From positions 21,281 to 85,280 of the forward strand of contig NZ_JMPL01000008.1 in NCBI RefSeq assembly GCF_000735365.1: a stretch of DNA of 64,000 nucleotides, given 5' to 3'. The position numbers and the translations under genes are program-made. Within the stretch, counting starts at the first letter, position 1, and each line of letters starts with the position of its first letter. Shown here piece by piece: positions 11,745 through 22,207 of this stretch. A model generated the notes under the pieces. The model made no database searches and was not told where the DNA came from. It saw only the letters and a program-made list of their open reading frames with translations. The DNA is from Kluyvera ascorbata ATCC 33433. Lineage in GTDB: Bacteria; Pseudomonadota; Gammaproteobacteria; Enterobacterales; Enterobacteriaceae.

Positions 11745-12320
11745 ATGATCCGTATTTCCGATACTGCGCAAGCGCACTTTGCCAAACTTCTGCAAAATCA
11801 GGAAGAAGGGACACAGATCCGTGTATTTGTGATTAACCCTGGTACGCCTAACGCAGAATGCGGCGTTTCTTATTGCCCGCCGGATGCGGTGGAAGCAAGT
11901 GATACTGCCCTGAAATTTGAACAGCTCACCGCCTATGTCGACGAGCTGAGCGCTCCGTATCTGGAAGATGCGGAAATTGATTTCGTCACCGATCAGCTGG
12001 GTTCTCAGCTGACCCTGAAAGCGCCAAACGCGAAAATGCGTAAAGTGTCCGACGATGCACCGCTGATGGAGCGCGTTGAATACATGCTGCAGTCGCAGGT
12101 GAACCCTCAGCTGGCTGGCCACGGTGGTCGCGTGTCGCTGATGGAAATCACCGACGACGGCTACGCCATCCTGCAATTTGGCGGCGGCTGTAACGGTTGT
12201 TCAATGATTGATGTCACCCTGAAAGACGGTATCGAAAAGCAGCTGCTGGCTGAATTCCCGGAACTGAAAGGCGTGCGCGATCTGACCGAGCACCAGCGCG
12301 GCGAGCACTCTTACTACTAA
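11745..12320 (+). CDS. nfuA: Fe-S carrier protein NfuA
   Basis: 191 residues, the K-12 length. An N-terminal degenerate A-type carrier domain (about 1-95, lacking the full Cys set) is fused to a C-terminal Nfu domain with the cluster-binding motif GGGC149NGC152. A dimer holds one [4Fe-4S] cluster and delivers it to enzymes such as aconitase and LipA, mainly under iron limitation or oxidative stress. It starts 58 bases after gntX with its own leader. Intact. Confidence 0.98.
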   Translation: MIRISDTAQAHFAKLLQNQEEGTQIRVFVINPGTPNAECGVSYCPPDAVEASDTALKFEQLTAYVDELSAPYLEDAEIDFVTDQLGSQLTLKAPNAKMRKVSDDAPLMERVEYMLQSQVNPQLAGHGGRVSLMEITDDGYAILQFGGGCNGCSMIDVTLKDGIEKQLLAEFPELKGVRDLTEHQRGEHSYY

Positions 12321-12337
12321 GTTCGCTCCGCGCTCAT

Positions 12338-12410
12338 CCCCGGCGGCGCTTCGCTTGGCCGGGCTACCTATGTTTGTAGCCCGGACGAGGCGTTTACGCC
12401 GACCCTGGGG
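12338..12410. repeat. REP pair (BIME) after nfuA
   Basis: Two inverted REP units (CCCCGGCGGCGC...GGCCGGGCTAC and GTAGCCCGGACGAGGCG...) 18 bases after the nfuA stop, likely stabilising or ending its mRNA. Confidence 0.8.
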
Positions 12411-12433
12411 ATGTACTACCCACTCACGACATC

Positions 12434-12450
12434 ATGTTACCGCGCAACAT
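12434..12450 (+). promoter_or_regulatory. GntR operator-like site 1 (upstream of gntT)
   Basis: ATGTTACCGCGCAACAT has outer arms ATGTT/AACAT of the GntR operator but is 17 rather than 16 bases long. It is the weakest of the three candidates and may be fortuitous. Confidence 0.4.
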
Positions 12451-12553
12451 TCCTCGCAAATTCCCGCTCAACGCACTGCAATAACCCTACCAATAATTTG
12501 ACTACCGTCGCAGATTTCACATTTCCATGCTCAGGGTTATTCTCAATCTCCAC

Positions 12554-12569
12554 ATGTTACCCGTATCAT
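12554..12569 (+). promoter_or_regulatory. GntR operator at gntT promoter
   Basis: ATGTTACCCGTATCAT matches the GntR operator family (compare ATGTTACCGATAAC at gntK in this same window). In E. coli the equivalent site overlaps the gntT -10. Confidence 0.75.
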
Positions 12570-12700
12570 CGCAACACACACCACCGCGTTAAATAAATAG
12601 CCAGCTATTCTTTGCTGAGTCATACAACATCAAGGTGGCGTGGAGAAGTCAGTACCTATTCCCTCTGTAGGGGCAATTGGACGTTGTCGCAACAACAGTG

Positions 12701-12716
12701 ACGTTACCCATAACAA
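12701..12716 (+). promoter_or_regulatory. Downstream GntR operator in gntT leader
   Basis: ACGTTACCCATAACAA lies 19 bases before the gntT ATG and about 147 bases after the start of the promoter operator. It resembles CTGTTACCCGTAACAA at gntK. Such spacing would allow looping by GntR. Confidence 0.65.
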
Positions 12717-12735
12717 ATTAAAGGCTGGATAAATT

Positions 12736-14052
12736 ATGCCATTAATCATCGTAGCTATCGGGGTTATCCTCTTATTACTGCTGATGATCCGTTTCAAAAT
12801 GAACGGGTTTATCGCTCTGGTTCTGGTGGCTCTGGCCGTCGGGCTAATGCAGGGCATGCCCCTGGACAAAGTTATCGTCTCCATTAAAAACGGCGTCGGC
12901 GGCACCCTCGGCAGCCTGGCGCTGATTATGGGCTTCGGCGCCATGCTCGGTAAGATGCTGGCAGACTGCGGCGGCGCACAGCGTATCGCCACCACCCTTA
13001 TCGACAAATTTGGTCGTAAGCACATTCAGTGGGCCGTCGTCCTGACCGGCTTCACCGTCGGCTTCGCGCTGTTCTATGAAGTGGGCTTCGTACTGCTGCT
13101 GCCGCTGGTATTCACCATCGCCGCTAACGCACGTATTCCGCTGCTGTACGTTGGTGTGCCAATGGCCGCGGCGCTCTCCGTGACCCACGGCTTCCTGCCG
13201 CCGCACCCGGGCCCTACGGCTATCGCCACCATCTTCCACGCGGATATGGGTAAAACCCTGCTGTACGGTACGCTGCTGGCCATCCCAACCGTGATCCTGG
13301 CGGGCCCGGTTTATGCGCGCTGCCTGAAAAGCATCGACAAGCCAATCCCGGAAGGTCTGCACAACCCGAAAACCTTCACCGATGCAGAGATGCCGTCCTT
13401 CGGCGTGAGCGTCTGGACCTCTCTGGTGCCGGTCATCCTGATGGCGCTGCGCGCTATCGCTGAAATGGTGCTGCCAAAGGGCCACGCCCTGCTGCCCGCC
13501 GCTGAGTTCTTCGGCGACCCGGTGATGGCAACTCTGATTGCAGTGCTGATTGCTATCTTCACCTTCGGCCTGAACCGTGGCCGTTCTATGGATGACATCA
13601 ACGATACGCTGATCTCCTCCATTAAAATTATCGCCATGATGCTGCTGATCATCGGTGGTGGCGGTGCCTTCAAGCAGGTACTGGTCGACTCCGGTGTTGA
13701 TAAGTACATCGCGTCTATCATGCACGAGTCCAACGTTTCTCCGCTGTTTATGGCCTGGTCTATCGCCGCCGTGCTGCGTATTGCGCTGGGTTCTGCCACC
13801 GTTGCCGCTATTACCGCTGGCGGTATCGCCGCGCCGCTGATTGCCACCACCGGGGTTAGCCCTGAGCTGATGGTTATCGCCGTCGGTTCCGGCTCCGTTA
13901 TCTTCTCCCACGTGAACGATCCAGGCTTCTGGCTGTTCAAGGAGTACTTCAACCTGACCATTGGTGAGACCATCAAGTCCTGGTCGATGCTGGAAACCAT
14001 TATCTCGGTTTGCGGTCTGGTAGGTTGTCTGCTGCTGGGGATGGTGGTGTAA
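12736..14052 (+). CDS. gntT: High-affinity gluconate permease GntT
   Basis: 438 residues, the K-12 length, GntP family. About 12 membrane segments are spread through the protein; family blocks are GGTLGSLALIMGFGAMLGK, LFYEVGFVLLLPLVF, HGFLPPHPGPTAIA and SHVNDPGFWLFKEYFNLT. It carries out proton-coupled gluconate uptake across the inner membrane. It is monocistronic, closed by a BIME and a bidirectional terminator. Repression by GntR and activation by CRP are expected from the upstream sites. A paralogue, gntU, lies at 42054-43394. Confidence 0.97.
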   Translation: MPLIIVAIGVILLLLLMIRFKMNGFIALVLVALAVGLMQGMPLDKVIVSIKNGVGGTLGSLALIMGFGAMLGKMLADCGGAQRIATTLIDKFGRKHIQWAVVLTGFTVGFALFYEVGFVLLLPLVFTIAANARIPLLYVGVPMAAALSVTHGFLPPHPGPTAIATIFHADMGKTLLYGTLLAIPTVILAGPVYARCLKSIDKPIPEGLHNPKTFTDAEMPSFGVSVWTSLVPVILMALRAIAEMVLPKGHALLPAAEFFGDPVMATLIAVLIAIFTFGLNRGRSMDDINDTLISSIKIIAMMLLIIGGGGAFKQVLVDSGVDKYIASIMHESNVSPLFMAWSIAAVLRIALGSATVAAITAGGIAAPLIATTGVSPELMVIAVGSGSVIFSHVNDPGFWLFKEYFNLTIGETIKSWSMLETIISVCGLVGCLLLGMVV

Positions 14053-14060
14053 CGCTGCAT

Positions 14061-14138
14061 TCCCGCCGTCGCTCCGCTCGTCCGGGCTACCGTTACGGTC
14101 GTAGCCCGGACGAGGTGCAATAGCACCGACTCCGGGGA
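14061..14138. repeat. REP pair (BIME) after gntT
   Basis: Inverted REP units CGCTCGTCCGGGCTAC and GTAGCCCGGACGAGG around a short ACCGTTACGGT palindrome, just after the gntT stop. Confidence 0.8.
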
Positions 14139-14157
14139 GGTTCAGAAACAACAGATA

Positions 14158-14192
14158 CAAAAACGCCGGGGAAATCCCCGGCGTTTTTCTTT
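14158..14192. terminator. Bidirectional terminator between gntT and malQ
   Basis: AAACGCCGGGG-AAAT-CCCCGGCGTTT, an 11-bp stem with T5CT5 on the plus side and A-rich sequence on the other, two bases from the malQ stop. It serves both convergent genes. Confidence 0.9.
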
Positions 14193-16277
14193 TTACTTCT
14201 TCTTACTCGCCGCTTTCCGCCGCTTGTCCAAATCCTTAATCAGCTTGTTCACCCCGTCATCGGCAAACATCGCCTCCAGCGAAGTGGAGAGCTTGCGTCG
14301 CCAGTTCGGATATTCAGAGCTGGTACCAGGGATGTTGACCGGGCTGGACATCTGCAGCCAGTCTTCCGGCTGAAGCCCAAGCAGCGCGCTGTTGCTGTCG
14401 GCGATATAGCGTTGCATTCCGCGACTCAGCGTTGCCGTCATCGACATCAATGACGCCTTATGCCCCGCACGTTTCGGCAGTGTGCCGTATTTATGCAATG
14501 CGTCCAGCAGCCCCTGCTTAGCCAGTTCACGATCCTGATACAGCCCGCGCAGCACGTCAGCGTCCGGGTAAAGCCCAAGCTGATTGCCGAGCGTCAGGTC
14601 GCCACTTTCCCAATAGCCGCGCAGCGTCGGCAGGTCGTGGGTGGTTGCCACGGCCATCGACTGCTCTGGATAGGCTTTCGGCGCGCGGAAGTTCTTCTCA
14701 CTATCGTTTTCAAAGTAGAGCACTTTGTACGAGTAAACGCCGCTTTTGCGCAGCTTACCGACAATCTCCACCGGTACGGTGCCAAGGTCTTCGCCAATCA
14801 CCATACAGCGATGACGTTTACTCTCCAGCGCCAGAATCGACAGCAGCGCATCCACCGGATATTGCACGTAAGCCCCGTGATCGGCGGTTTCACCATACGG
14901 GATCCACCACAAACGCAGCACCGACATCACGTGGTCAATACGTAGCGCGCCGCAGTTCTTCATGTTGGCACGCAGCAGTTCGATAAACGGCTCATAGGCA
15001 CGCGCGGCGATGATATGCGGATCCATCGGCGGCAGTCCCCAGTTTTGCCCCAGCGGGCCGAGGATATCCGGCGGCGCGCCTACGGAGGCTTTCAGGCAGT
15101 ACAGCTCGCGGTCGCACCAGGTTTCCGCGCCGCCTTCAGCCACACCCACCGCCAGGTCGCGGTAGAGGCCAATCGGCATGGCATCGCTCTGGCTGGTCTC
15201 CCAGCAGTCGGCAAACTGGGTATACGCCAGCCATTGCAGCCACAGGTAGAAATCTATGTCATCGGCATGCTTCTTACAGAACGACTGCACGTCCGAGCTT
15301 TCAATATTCTGATACGCCTTCGGCCAGGCAGGCCAGCCCCAGCGCAGCTTATCTTCTTTCACCTGATGGGCGTGCAGCGCGTCATACGCCGCCTGCCAGT
15401 AAAGACTCTCCCCTTCTTTATCGACAAAGTAACGGAAGGTCGCCATCTGCTCATCGTTGCGTTTGGCAAAGCGTTTCCACGCCATACGCAGCGCCGTCAT
15501 TTTCAGTTCGGTCACCGCGGTGTAATCCACCTGCTCCACGTCGCGTGCCGCTTTCAACTTCTTCTGTGTTGCCGGCAGCTTCCACCATGCCTGCGCCTCG
15601 TCGCTCAGCGCAAAGTCTTCCACGGCGTTCACGTCGATATAGATAACGTTCATCCAGCGGCGCGAAGATGGACTATACGGGCTGGCGCTTTCCGGATTGG
15701 CCGGGTAGAGCGCATGAATCGGGTTGAGGCCGATAAACGACCCGCCGCGCTTCGCCACTTCCGGCAGCATCGCCTTCAGGTCGCCGAAGTCGCCGATACC
15801 CCAGTTTTTATCCGAACGCAGGGTGTAGAGCTGCACGCAGGCACCCCACAGCTTTTTCGCCTCTTTCAGCGGCTGCGGTTCATAACAACGTTCGGGAGCA
15901 ATAATCGCCCGGCAGTGCCAGCGCTGATCGCCCTGGGTCAGGGTTAACGAGTGATACCCTTCCGGCAGCCGGGTCGGCAGGCTGAGCGTTTTACCGCCCG
16001 CCGCCTGGCCATGATACTGCTTGCCCTCTTCGGTGGTGAGGATCCAGCTAAACTCGCCCTTCCCCTCCACCGCCAGCGTCATCTTCTTACCATACGTCCA
16101 GACCATCACGTTGGGTATCGGCGTGGCCGCCACATCCGTGGCGGCGGTATGATGCATTGCGTCAAGCAAACGCCGTTTGGTGTCGGCACCAATAGACTGC
16201 GGCTTGCCGTGGGCATTGATGTAATTTGGGCTAATACCCGCCGCTAGCGCGGCATTATCGAGGCGTTTGCTCTCCAT
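14193..16277 (-). CDS. malQ: 4-alpha-glucanotransferase (amylomaltase) MalQ
   Basis: 694 residues, the K-12 length, GH77. Visible are the N-terminal MalQ domain (about 1-140) and the catalytic barrel with the nucleophile region ALRIDHVM (Asp), the acid/base region VIGEDLGTVP (Glu) and THDLPTLRGYW. It transfers maltosyl and longer dextrinyl units between maltodextrins, releasing glucose. Second gene of malPQ, 9 bases after malP, and so controlled by MalT and CRP from the malP promoter. C-terminus is Lys-rich (RRKAASKKK). Confidence 0.98.
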   Translation of the reverse strand: MESKRLDNAALAAGISPNYINAHGKPQSIGADTKRRLLDAMHHTAATDVAATPIPNVMVWTYGKKMTLAVEGKGEFSWILTTEEGKQYHGQAAGGKTLSLPTRLPEGYHSLTLTQGDQRWHCRAIIAPERCYEPQPLKEAKKLWGACVQLYTLRSDKNWGIGDFGDLKAMLPEVAKRGGSFIGLNPIHALYPANPESASPYSPSSRRWMNVIYIDVNAVEDFALSDEAQAWWKLPATQKKLKAARDVEQVDYTAVTELKMTALRMAWKRFAKRNDEQMATFRYFVDKEGESLYWQAAYDALHAHQVKEDKLRWGWPAWPKAYQNIESSDVQSFCKKHADDIDFYLWLQWLAYTQFADCWETSQSDAMPIGLYRDLAVGVAEGGAETWCDRELYCLKASVGAPPDILGPLGQNWGLPPMDPHIIAARAYEPFIELLRANMKNCGALRIDHVMSVLRLWWIPYGETADHGAYVQYPVDALLSILALESKRHRCMVIGEDLGTVPVEIVGKLRKSGVYSYKVLYFENDSEKNFRAPKAYPEQSMAVATTHDLPTLRGYWESGDLTLGNQLGLYPDADVLRGLYQDRELAKQGLLDALHKYGTLPKRAGHKASLMSMTATLSRGMQRYIADSNSALLGLQPEDWLQMSSPVNIPGTSSEYPNWRRKLSTSLEAMFADDGVNKLIKDLDKRRKAASKKK

Positions 16278-16286
16278 GGCCTGTCC

Positions 16287-18677
16287 TTAGCGTTTTGCCT
16301 GCCAGATGCGTTTCTGATAATCGCGGATAGAACGGTCAGAGCTGAACATGCCACAGCGAGCGGTGTTCAGGATTGCCGCACGGGTCCACGCGTCCTGATC
16401 GCGGTAGAGCACATCAACCTGCTTCTGCGCTTCAACATAAGCCGCAAAGTCCGCCATCACCAGGTACGGGTCACCGCCCTGCTTGCCAATGCTGTGCAGC
16501 ATCTGGTCGAAAGCGTGTTTGTCGCCGTCGCTGTATTTGCCGCTTTCCAGCTCTTTGAGCACCGCGTCCAGCAGCTTGTCGGCTTTACGCCATTTCAGCG
16601 GATCGTAGCCTTTGGTTTTAAGTTCTTTCACCTGCTCGACGGTATGGCCGAAGATAAAGATGTTCTCAGAACCGACCTGCTCGGCGATTTCCACGTTCGC
16701 ACCGTCCAGCGTACCGACGGTCAGCGCGCCGTTGAGCGCCAGCTTCATGTTGCCGGTACCGGAAGCTTCTTTACCCGCCGTGGAGATCTGCTCAGAGACA
16801 TCCGCCGCCGGAATCAGCATCTCCGCCGCGGACACACAGTAATCCGGCAGGAAGACCACTTTCAGCTTATCGCCCACTTTCGGGTCGTTGTTGACGGCTT
16901 CGGCCACTTTGTTGATAGCAAAGATAATGTTCTTCGCCAGATAGTAGCCCGGTGCCGCCTTCGCCCCGAACAGGAACACGCGCGGTACGCGGTCGGCCTC
17001 TGGGTTTTCACGGATTTCTTTGTACAGCGCCAGAATGTGCAGCAGGTTCAGATGCTGACGTTTGTACTCGTGCAGGCGTTTGATTTGAATATCAAAAATC
17101 GCGTTGCTGGAGATCTCAATACCGGTGCGTGCCTTAACAAACTTCACCAGGCGCTCTTTGTTCGCCAGCTTGATGTCGCGGTACTGCTTACGGAACTTCG
17201 CATCGTCCGCATATTTTTCCAGATTGATCAGCTGATCGAGATCGTTCGCCCACTCTTTTTTCAGCGATTTATCCAGCAGCGCGGCAAGCGCCGGGTTGCA
17301 CTGTTTGATCCAGCGACGCGGCGTGATGCCGTTGGTCACGTTGTGGAAACGGTTCGGCCAAAGCTGGTGATACTCCGGGAACAGGTCTTTCACTACCAGG
17401 TCAGAGTGCAGCGCTGCGACACCGTTAACCGCAAAACCGCTCACCACGCACATGTTCGCCATGCGCACCTGCTTGTTGTGCACCACGGCAAGTTTCGCCC
17501 AGACGGCTTCATCGCCCGGCCAGGTGGCATCAACCAGCTTCTTAAAGCGGTCGTTAATTTCTTTGATAATCTGCATGTGACGCGGCAGCAGCGCTTTCAC
17601 CAGTTTCTCATCCCAGCACTCCAGCGCTTCTGGCATCAGGGTGTGGTTGGTGTAGGCGAAGGTTTTGCTGGTAATCGCCCACGCATCGTCCCAGCTCATC
17701 TGGTGCTCATCAATCAGCACGCGCAGCAGTTCAGGAATGGCGATGGTTGGGTGCGTATCATTAAGCTGGATCACTTCAAAATCAGCCAGTTCATGCAGCT
17801 TACGGCCCGCCAGATGGTGACGGCGCAGAATGTCAGCCACGGAGCAGGCGCACTGGAAGTACTGCTGCATCAGGCGCAGCTTTTTACCCGCGGTGTGGTT
17901 GTCGTTCGGGTACAGCACTTTGGTCAGCTTTTCGGCGTCGATACCCTGCTGCTCAGCGCGCAGGAAATCACCGTCATTGAATTTGGTCAGGTTAAATGGA
18001 TGCGCGTGCTTGGCCTGCCACAGACGCAGCGGCTGCGCTACGCCGTTACGGTAACCCAGCACCGGCAGATCCCAGGCTTCACCGGTAATGGTGAACGCCG
18101 GCTGCCATTCCCCTTTGACAACTTTACCGCCAATGCCCACCTGCACGTCCAGCGCGGCGTTATGACGGAACCACGGGTAGCTGCCGCGCTGCCAGTCATC
18201 CGGCGCTTCCATCTGATGACCGTCGTCGAAGGACTGACGGAACAGGCCATATTGATAATTCAGACCATAGCCAGTCGCCGACTGGCCCACGGTCGCCATC
18301 GAGTCAAGGAAGCAGGCGGCCAGACGGCCCAGACCACCGTTGCCTAGCGCCGGGTCAGTCTCTTCTTCCAGCAGATCGGTCAGGTTGATGTTGTAGGCTT
18401 TCAGCGCGTCGCTCACTCCTTCGTACCAGCCGAGGTTAAGCAGGTTGTTGCCGGTCAGGCGGCCAATCAGGAACTCCATTGAAATGTAGTTCACGTGGCG
18501 CTGACCTTTCTCCGGCTTCGCTACCGGCTGCGCGGAGAGCTGTTCTGCCAGCGCACCGCTCACAGCCTGCCACCACTGGTGGGACGTCATCTCGGTGGCG
18601 GCCTGCAAGCCAAATCGCTGCCACTGACGCGTCAGGGCAGCCTGGAATGAATCGTGATTGAAAGTAGGCTGTGACAT
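16287..18677 (-). CDS. malP: Maltodextrin phosphorylase MalP
   Basis: 796 residues from [20 protein letters not shown] (K-12 797). An in-frame extension to 18806 runs through the MalT-box promoter and is rejected. GT35 phosphorylase with the PLP-lysine region [21 protein letters not shown] near residues 630-650 and the catalytic [16 protein letters not shown] block near 110-125. It releases glucose-1-phosphate from maltodextrins. First gene of malPQ; divergent from malT. A paralogue, glgP, lies at 30386-32833. Confidence 0.97.
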   Translation of the reverse strand: MSQPTFNHDSFQAALTRQWQRFGLQAATEMTSHQWWQAVSGALAEQLSAQPVAKPEKGQRHVNYISMEFLIGRLTGNNLLNLGWYEGVSDALKAYNINLTDLLEEETDPALGNGGLGRLAACFLDSMATVGQSATGYGLNYQYGLFRQSFDDGHQMEAPDDWQRGSYPWFRHNAALDVQVGIGGKVVKGEWQPAFTITGEAWDLPVLGYRNGVAQPLRLWQAKHAHPFNLTKFNDGDFLRAEQQGIDAEKLTKVLYPNDNHTAGKKLRLMQQYFQCACSVADILRRHHLAGRKLHELADFEVIQLNDTHPTIAIPELLRVLIDEHQMSWDDAWAITSKTFAYTNHTLMPEALECWDEKLVKALLPRHMQIIKEINDRFKKLVDATWPGDEAVWAKLAVVHNKQVRMANMCVVSGFAVNGVAALHSDLVVKDLFPEYHQLWPNRFHNVTNGITPRRWIKQCNPALAALLDKSLKKEWANDLDQLINLEKYADDAKFRKQYRDIKLANKERLVKFVKARTGIEISSNAIFDIQIKRLHEYKRQHLNLLHILALYKEIRENPEADRVPRVFLFGAKAAPGYYLAKNIIFAINKVAEAVNNDPKVGDKLKVVFLPDYCVSAAEMLIPAADVSEQISTAGKEASGTGNMKLALNGALTVGTLDGANVEIAEQVGSENIFIFGHTVEQVKELKTKGYDPLKWRKADKLLDAVLKELESGKYSDGDKHAFDQMLHSIGKQGGDPYLVMADFAAYVEAQKQVDVLYRDQDAWTRAAILNTARCGMFSSDRSIRDYQKRIWQAKR

Positions 18678-18739
18678 AGCGAATTCGAATCCTTTTACAT
18701 AGACATTGGCGTTAGTGTGCCTGGCTGAATGAGGGACTT

Positions 18740-18785
18740 CCTCATCCCGTCCAGGATTAGACAGGGAGGAGTCGCAGGGATGAGC
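18740..18785 (-). promoter_or_regulatory. MalT boxes of the malPQ promoter
   Basis: GGGATGAGG is present on the minus strand (18740-18748), and on the plus strand GGGAGGAG (18764-18771) and GGGATGAGC (18777-18785). These match the MalT box core GGGA(T/G)GAGG and their mixed orientation resembles the E. coli malPp arrangement. Confidence 0.8.
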
Positions 18786-19156
18786 GAAAAGTGTGATCAC
18801 CGCCACTATAACGTTAGCCGTTGGCGGTAATTTCGCTCAACTTTCATACAGCAAGGAGCATCCTTGTTCAGGAGGTCAGTGTCGCGGATCGCATCAAAGA
18901 TATCTTCGGGCCGGGTCATAAAATGAAATGGCGTTTTGCGATAAATATGTAAATAAGGAAATGATTTCGTCACTAAATAAGCAACAAATTAATACGTATT
19001 ATTTCTACGGAAATTTACGTGAACTGAATTTTTTTTAACGCCATTTATTTGAGTTCTTCCTCAAATATTATTTCACTCGTAACTACAACAGGTTATGTAA
19101 GCCAAGGTTTACGCACCCTGAGCGGCATTCTACGAAGATGGCATTAAATAGAAAAA

Positions 19157-19178
19157 ATTGTGACATATAGCAAATTAG
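19157..19178 (+). promoter_or_regulatory. CRP site of the malT promoter
   Basis: AATTGTGACATATAGCAAATTA has the TGTGA half-site and an imperfect partner, in the same context as the known E. coli malT CRP site. CRP activation of malT is established in E. coli. Confidence 0.75.
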
Positions 19179-19297
19179 AAGACATCAAAACAGGACATAA
19201 CTTGCAATACATAGTCATTTGACCGACCTTTGTATGGATTAATTACGAAGCGCAAAAAAAATCTCGTTTTCCAATCCTCACAGTGAAGTGATTAGCT

Positions 19298-22003
19298 ATG
19301 TTGATTCCGTCAAAACTCAGTCGACCCGTCCGTCTCGATCACACCGTGATTCGCGACAGGCTGTTGGCGAAACTTTCCGGCGCGAACAATTATCGTCTGG
19401 CGCTGATTACCAGTCCGGCTGGCTATGGAAAGACAACGCTTATTTCACAATGGGCAGCAGGGATGAGCGACCTGGGCTGGTATTCTCTCGATGAAGGCGA
19501 TAACCAGCAGGAACGTTTTGCCAGTTACCTCATTGCCGCTATCCAGCAGGCAACTGGAGGACACTGCGAGGCCAGCGAAAATATGGTGCAAAAGCGCCAG
19601 TACGCCAGCCTGAGCTCCCTATTCTCTCAGCTATTCATTGAATTAAGCGAATGGCAGCGACCGCTATACCTGGTCATTGATGACTATCACCTGATAACGA
19701 ACCCTGTCATCCACGACGCGATGCGCTTTTTCCTGCGTCATCAGCCAGAAAATCTGACGCTGGTGGTGCTGTCACGTAACCTGCCGCAGTTGGGTATTGC
19801 CAACCTTCGCGTGCGTGACCAACTGCTGGAAATTGGCAGCCAACAGCTGTCGTTTACTCATGCAGAAACCAAACAGTTCTTCGACTGCCGCTTAGCTGCG
19901 CCGATTGAGGCCGCAGAAAGCAGCCGTCTGTGCGATGACGTTGCCGGCTGGGCCACCGCGCTTCAGCTGATTGCGCTCTCCGCACGTCAGCGTAACAACG
20001 CCACGCAGCACTCCGCGCGTCGTCTGGCAGGCATTAACGCCAGCCATCTGTCCGATTATCTGGTGGATGAAGTGCTGGATAACGTTGATCCAGAGACCCG
20101 CAACTTCCTGCTGAAAAGCTCGCTGCTACGTTCAATGAACGACTCGCTGATCGCCCGGGTAACCGGTGAAGAGAATGGTCAGATGCGTCTGGAAGAAATT
20201 GAGCGTCAGGGGCTGTTTGTGCAGCGCATGGATAATTCCGGCGAGTGGTTCAACTACCACCCGCTGTTTTGTAGTTTCCTGCGCCAACGCTGCCAGTGGG
20301 AACTGGCCGCCGAGCTGCCGGACATTCACCGCGCGGCGGCGGAAAGCTGGATGGCGCAAGGCTTCCCAAGCGAGGCCATTCATCACGCGCTGGCGGCGGG
20401 CGACCCAACCATGCTGCGCGATATTCTGCTCAACCACGCCTGGGGCCTGTTCCACCATAGCGAACTGGCTCTACTGGAAGAGTCACTCTCGGCTCTGCCG
20501 TGGGAAAGCCTGCTGGAGAACCCGCGCCTGGTGCTGCTGCAAGCCTGGCTGATGCAGAGCCAGCACCGCTACAGCGAAGTCAACACCCTGCTGGCCCGCG
20601 CCGAGCAGGAGATGACCTTTGAAATGGACTCCTCCCTGCACGGCGATTTCAACGCCCTGCGCGCCCAGGTGGCGATTAACGACGGTGACCAGGACGAAGC
20701 GGAACGCCTGTCTACGGTCGCGCTCGAAGAGCTGCCGCTGGCGAACTTTTATAGCCGCATCGTTGCCACCTCGGTACACGGTGAGGTGCTGCATTGCAAA
20801 GGTCTGCTGAGCCAGTCTATTGCCGTGATGCAGCAAACCGAACAGATGGCGCGCCGCCATGATATCTGGCATTACGCGCTGTGGAGCCTTATCCAGCAAA
20901 GCGAAATCCTGTTTGCTCAGGGCTTCCTGCAGGCTGCCTGGGAGTGTCAGGAAAAAGGCTTCCAGCTGATCCACGAGCAGCATCTTGAACAGCTACCGAT
21001 GCATGAATTCCTGCTGCGCATCCGCGCGCAGCTGCTGTGGGCCTGGGCGCGTCTCGATGAAGCCGAAACCGCTGCACGAACCGGTATCGAAGTGTTGAGC
21101 GGCTTCCAGCCGCAGCAGCAGCTCCAGTGTCTGACGCTACAGGTACAGTGCTCGCTGGCGCGCGGCGACCTGGATAATGCCCGCAATCACCTGAACCGCC
21201 TTGAAAACCTGCTCGGTAACGGCGCGTACCACAGCGATTGGGTCTCCAACGCCGATAAAGTACGGGTCATTTACTGGCAGATGGTTGGCGACAAAAAAGC
21301 GGCGGCTAACTGGCTGCGCCATACGCCAAAGCCGGAGTTTGCCAATAACCACTTCCTGCAGGGCCAGTGGCGTAACATCGCCCGTGCGCAGATCCTGCTT
21401 GGCGAGTTCGACTCCGCCGAGATGGTGCTGGAAGAGTTAAACGAAAACGCGCGCGCGCTGCGCTTAATGAGCGATCTCAACCGCAACCTGCTGCTGCTCA
21501 ACCAGCTGCACTGGCAGGCGGGTAACAAGAATGAAGCCCAGCGCGTACTGCTGGAAGCGTTGCAGCTTGCTAACCGCACCGGGTTTATCAGTCACTTCGT
21601 GATTGAAGGTGAAGCGATGGCGCAGCAGCTACGTCAGCTAATTCAGCTCAATACGCTGCCGGAGCTCGACCAGCACCGCGCCCAGCGCATTCTGCGTGAG
21701 ATTAACCAGCACCACCGTCACAAGTTTGCCCACTTCGATGAAAGCTTCGTCGAACGCCTGCTGAATCATCCGGAAGTGCCGGAGCTTATCCGCACCAGCC
21801 CGCTCACCCAGCGTGAGTGGCAGGTTCTGGGGCTTATCTACTCGGGCTACAGCAACGAGCAGATTGCCGGCGAGCTGGATGTGGCGGCAACCACCATCAA
21901 AACGCATATCCGCAATCTCTATCAGAAGCTCGGCGTGGCGCACCGTCAGGACGCGGTACTGCACGCGCAGAACTTGCTGAAGATGATGGGCTACGGCGTG
22001 TAA
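19298..22003 (+). CDS. malT: Maltose regulon activator MalT
   Basis: 901 residues, the K-12 length, STAND-class ATPase of the LAL group. The Walker A motif [10 protein letters not shown] is at residues 39-48, with an Asp-rich Walker B near LVIDDYH. A winged-helix and a tetratricopeptide-like sensor domain (about 437-800) follow, and a LuxR-type HTH is at the C-terminus ([40 protein letters not shown]). It binds maltotriose and ATP, oligomerises and activates mal promoters including malPQ next door. Transcribed divergently from malP under CRP. Intact. Confidence 0.98.
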   Translation: MLIPSKLSRPVRLDHTVIRDRLLAKLSGANNYRLALITSPAGYGKTTLISQWAAGMSDLGWYSLDEGDNQQERFASYLIAAIQQATGGHCEASENMVQKRQYASLSSLFSQLFIELSEWQRPLYLVIDDYHLITNPVIHDAMRFFLRHQPENLTLVVLSRNLPQLGIANLRVRDQLLEIGSQQLSFTHAETKQFFDCRLAAPIEAAESSRLCDDVAGWATALQLIALSARQRNNATQHSARRLAGINASHLSDYLVDEVLDNVDPETRNFLLKSSLLRSMNDSLIARVTGEENGQMRLEEIERQGLFVQRMDNSGEWFNYHPLFCSFLRQRCQWELAAELPDIHRAAAESWMAQGFPSEAIHHALAAGDPTMLRDILLNHAWGLFHHSELALLEESLSALPWESLLENPRLVLLQAWLMQSQHRYSEVNTLLARAEQEMTFEMDSSLHGDFNALRAQVAINDGDQDEAERLSTVALEELPLANFYSRIVATSVHGEVLHCKGLLSQSIAVMQQTEQMARRHDIWHYALWSLIQQSEILFAQGFLQAAWECQEKGFQLIHEQHLEQLPMHEFLLRIRAQLLWAWARLDEAETAARTGIEVLSGFQPQQQLQCLTLQVQCSLARGDLDNARNHLNRLENLLGNGAYHSDWVSNADKVRVIYWQMVGDKKAAANWLRHTPKPEFANNHFLQGQWRNIARAQILLGEFDSAEMVLEELNENARALRLMSDLNRNLLLLNQLHWQAGNKNEAQRVLLEALQLANRTGFISHFVIEGEAMAQQLRQLIQLNTLPELDQHRAQRILREINQHHRHKFAHFDESFVERLLNHPEVPELIRTSPLTQREWQVLGLIYSGYSNEQIAGELDVAATTIKTHIRNLYQKLGVAHRQDAVLHAQNLLKMMGYGV

Positions 22004-22024
22004 TTTGTGCCTGATGGTGCGGTA

Positions 22025-22059
22025 CTTATCGGGCCTACATACGTTGTAGCCCCGATAAG
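22025..22059. repeat. REP-like inverted repeat after malT
   Basis: CTTATCGGGCCTAC-ATACGTT-GTAGCCCCGATAAG, a 14-base stem with a single mismatch, 22 bases after malT. It is the TGCCTGATG/CTTATCGGGCCTAC class of REP and forms the left border of the extra transporter gene. Confidence 0.75.
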
Positions 22060-22207
22060 ACGTGGCTTACATAAAATAGCAAAGAGATAGCTGCGTCACA
22101 TTAGAGAATTAACATAAGCCCAAAGTGAAAAATTAGAATACTCAGGCTGAAGGCCACCTTTTATAAATAGTGTCGTATGTTGGCACGTAATAATAAAAGG
22201 TGACCCT

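Larger units (their letters stand above)
12411..12735 (+). other. gntT control region and long leader
   Basis: A gene-free stretch before gntT that carries three GntR-operator-like sites (listed separately) and a CRP-like half-site TGTGA on the minus strand near 12515-12523. In E. coli gntT is activated by CRP and repressed by GntR through one operator over the -10 and one well downstream; the second and third sites here fit that plan. The short open frame at 12411-12596 lies across the operators and is not believed. Confidence 0.65.
18678..19297. other. Divergent malP / malT intergenic region
   Basis: 620 bases without a credible gene. The malP side carries MalT boxes; the malT side carries a CRP site about 120 bases before the malT start. 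The middle (about 18900-19100) is AT-rich and non-coding by appearance; no repeats or hairpins of note were seen there. Confidence 0.7.

Noticed and set aside
12411-12596. A 61-codon open frame upstream of gntT
   Set aside because: It covers GntR operator sites, has no RBS of note and no homology by eye.
12844-14160. A 438-codon open frame antisense to gntT
   Set aside because: Composition is rich in Gln, His, Asp and Arg with no recognisable domain; it mirrors gntT codon use.
16494-18347. A 617-codon open frame on the + strand, antisense to malP
   Set aside because: The product has low-complexity, His/Arg/Gln/Phe-rich composition and no family resemblance; malP on the other strand is a certain gene. 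GC-rich coding strands create such shadows.
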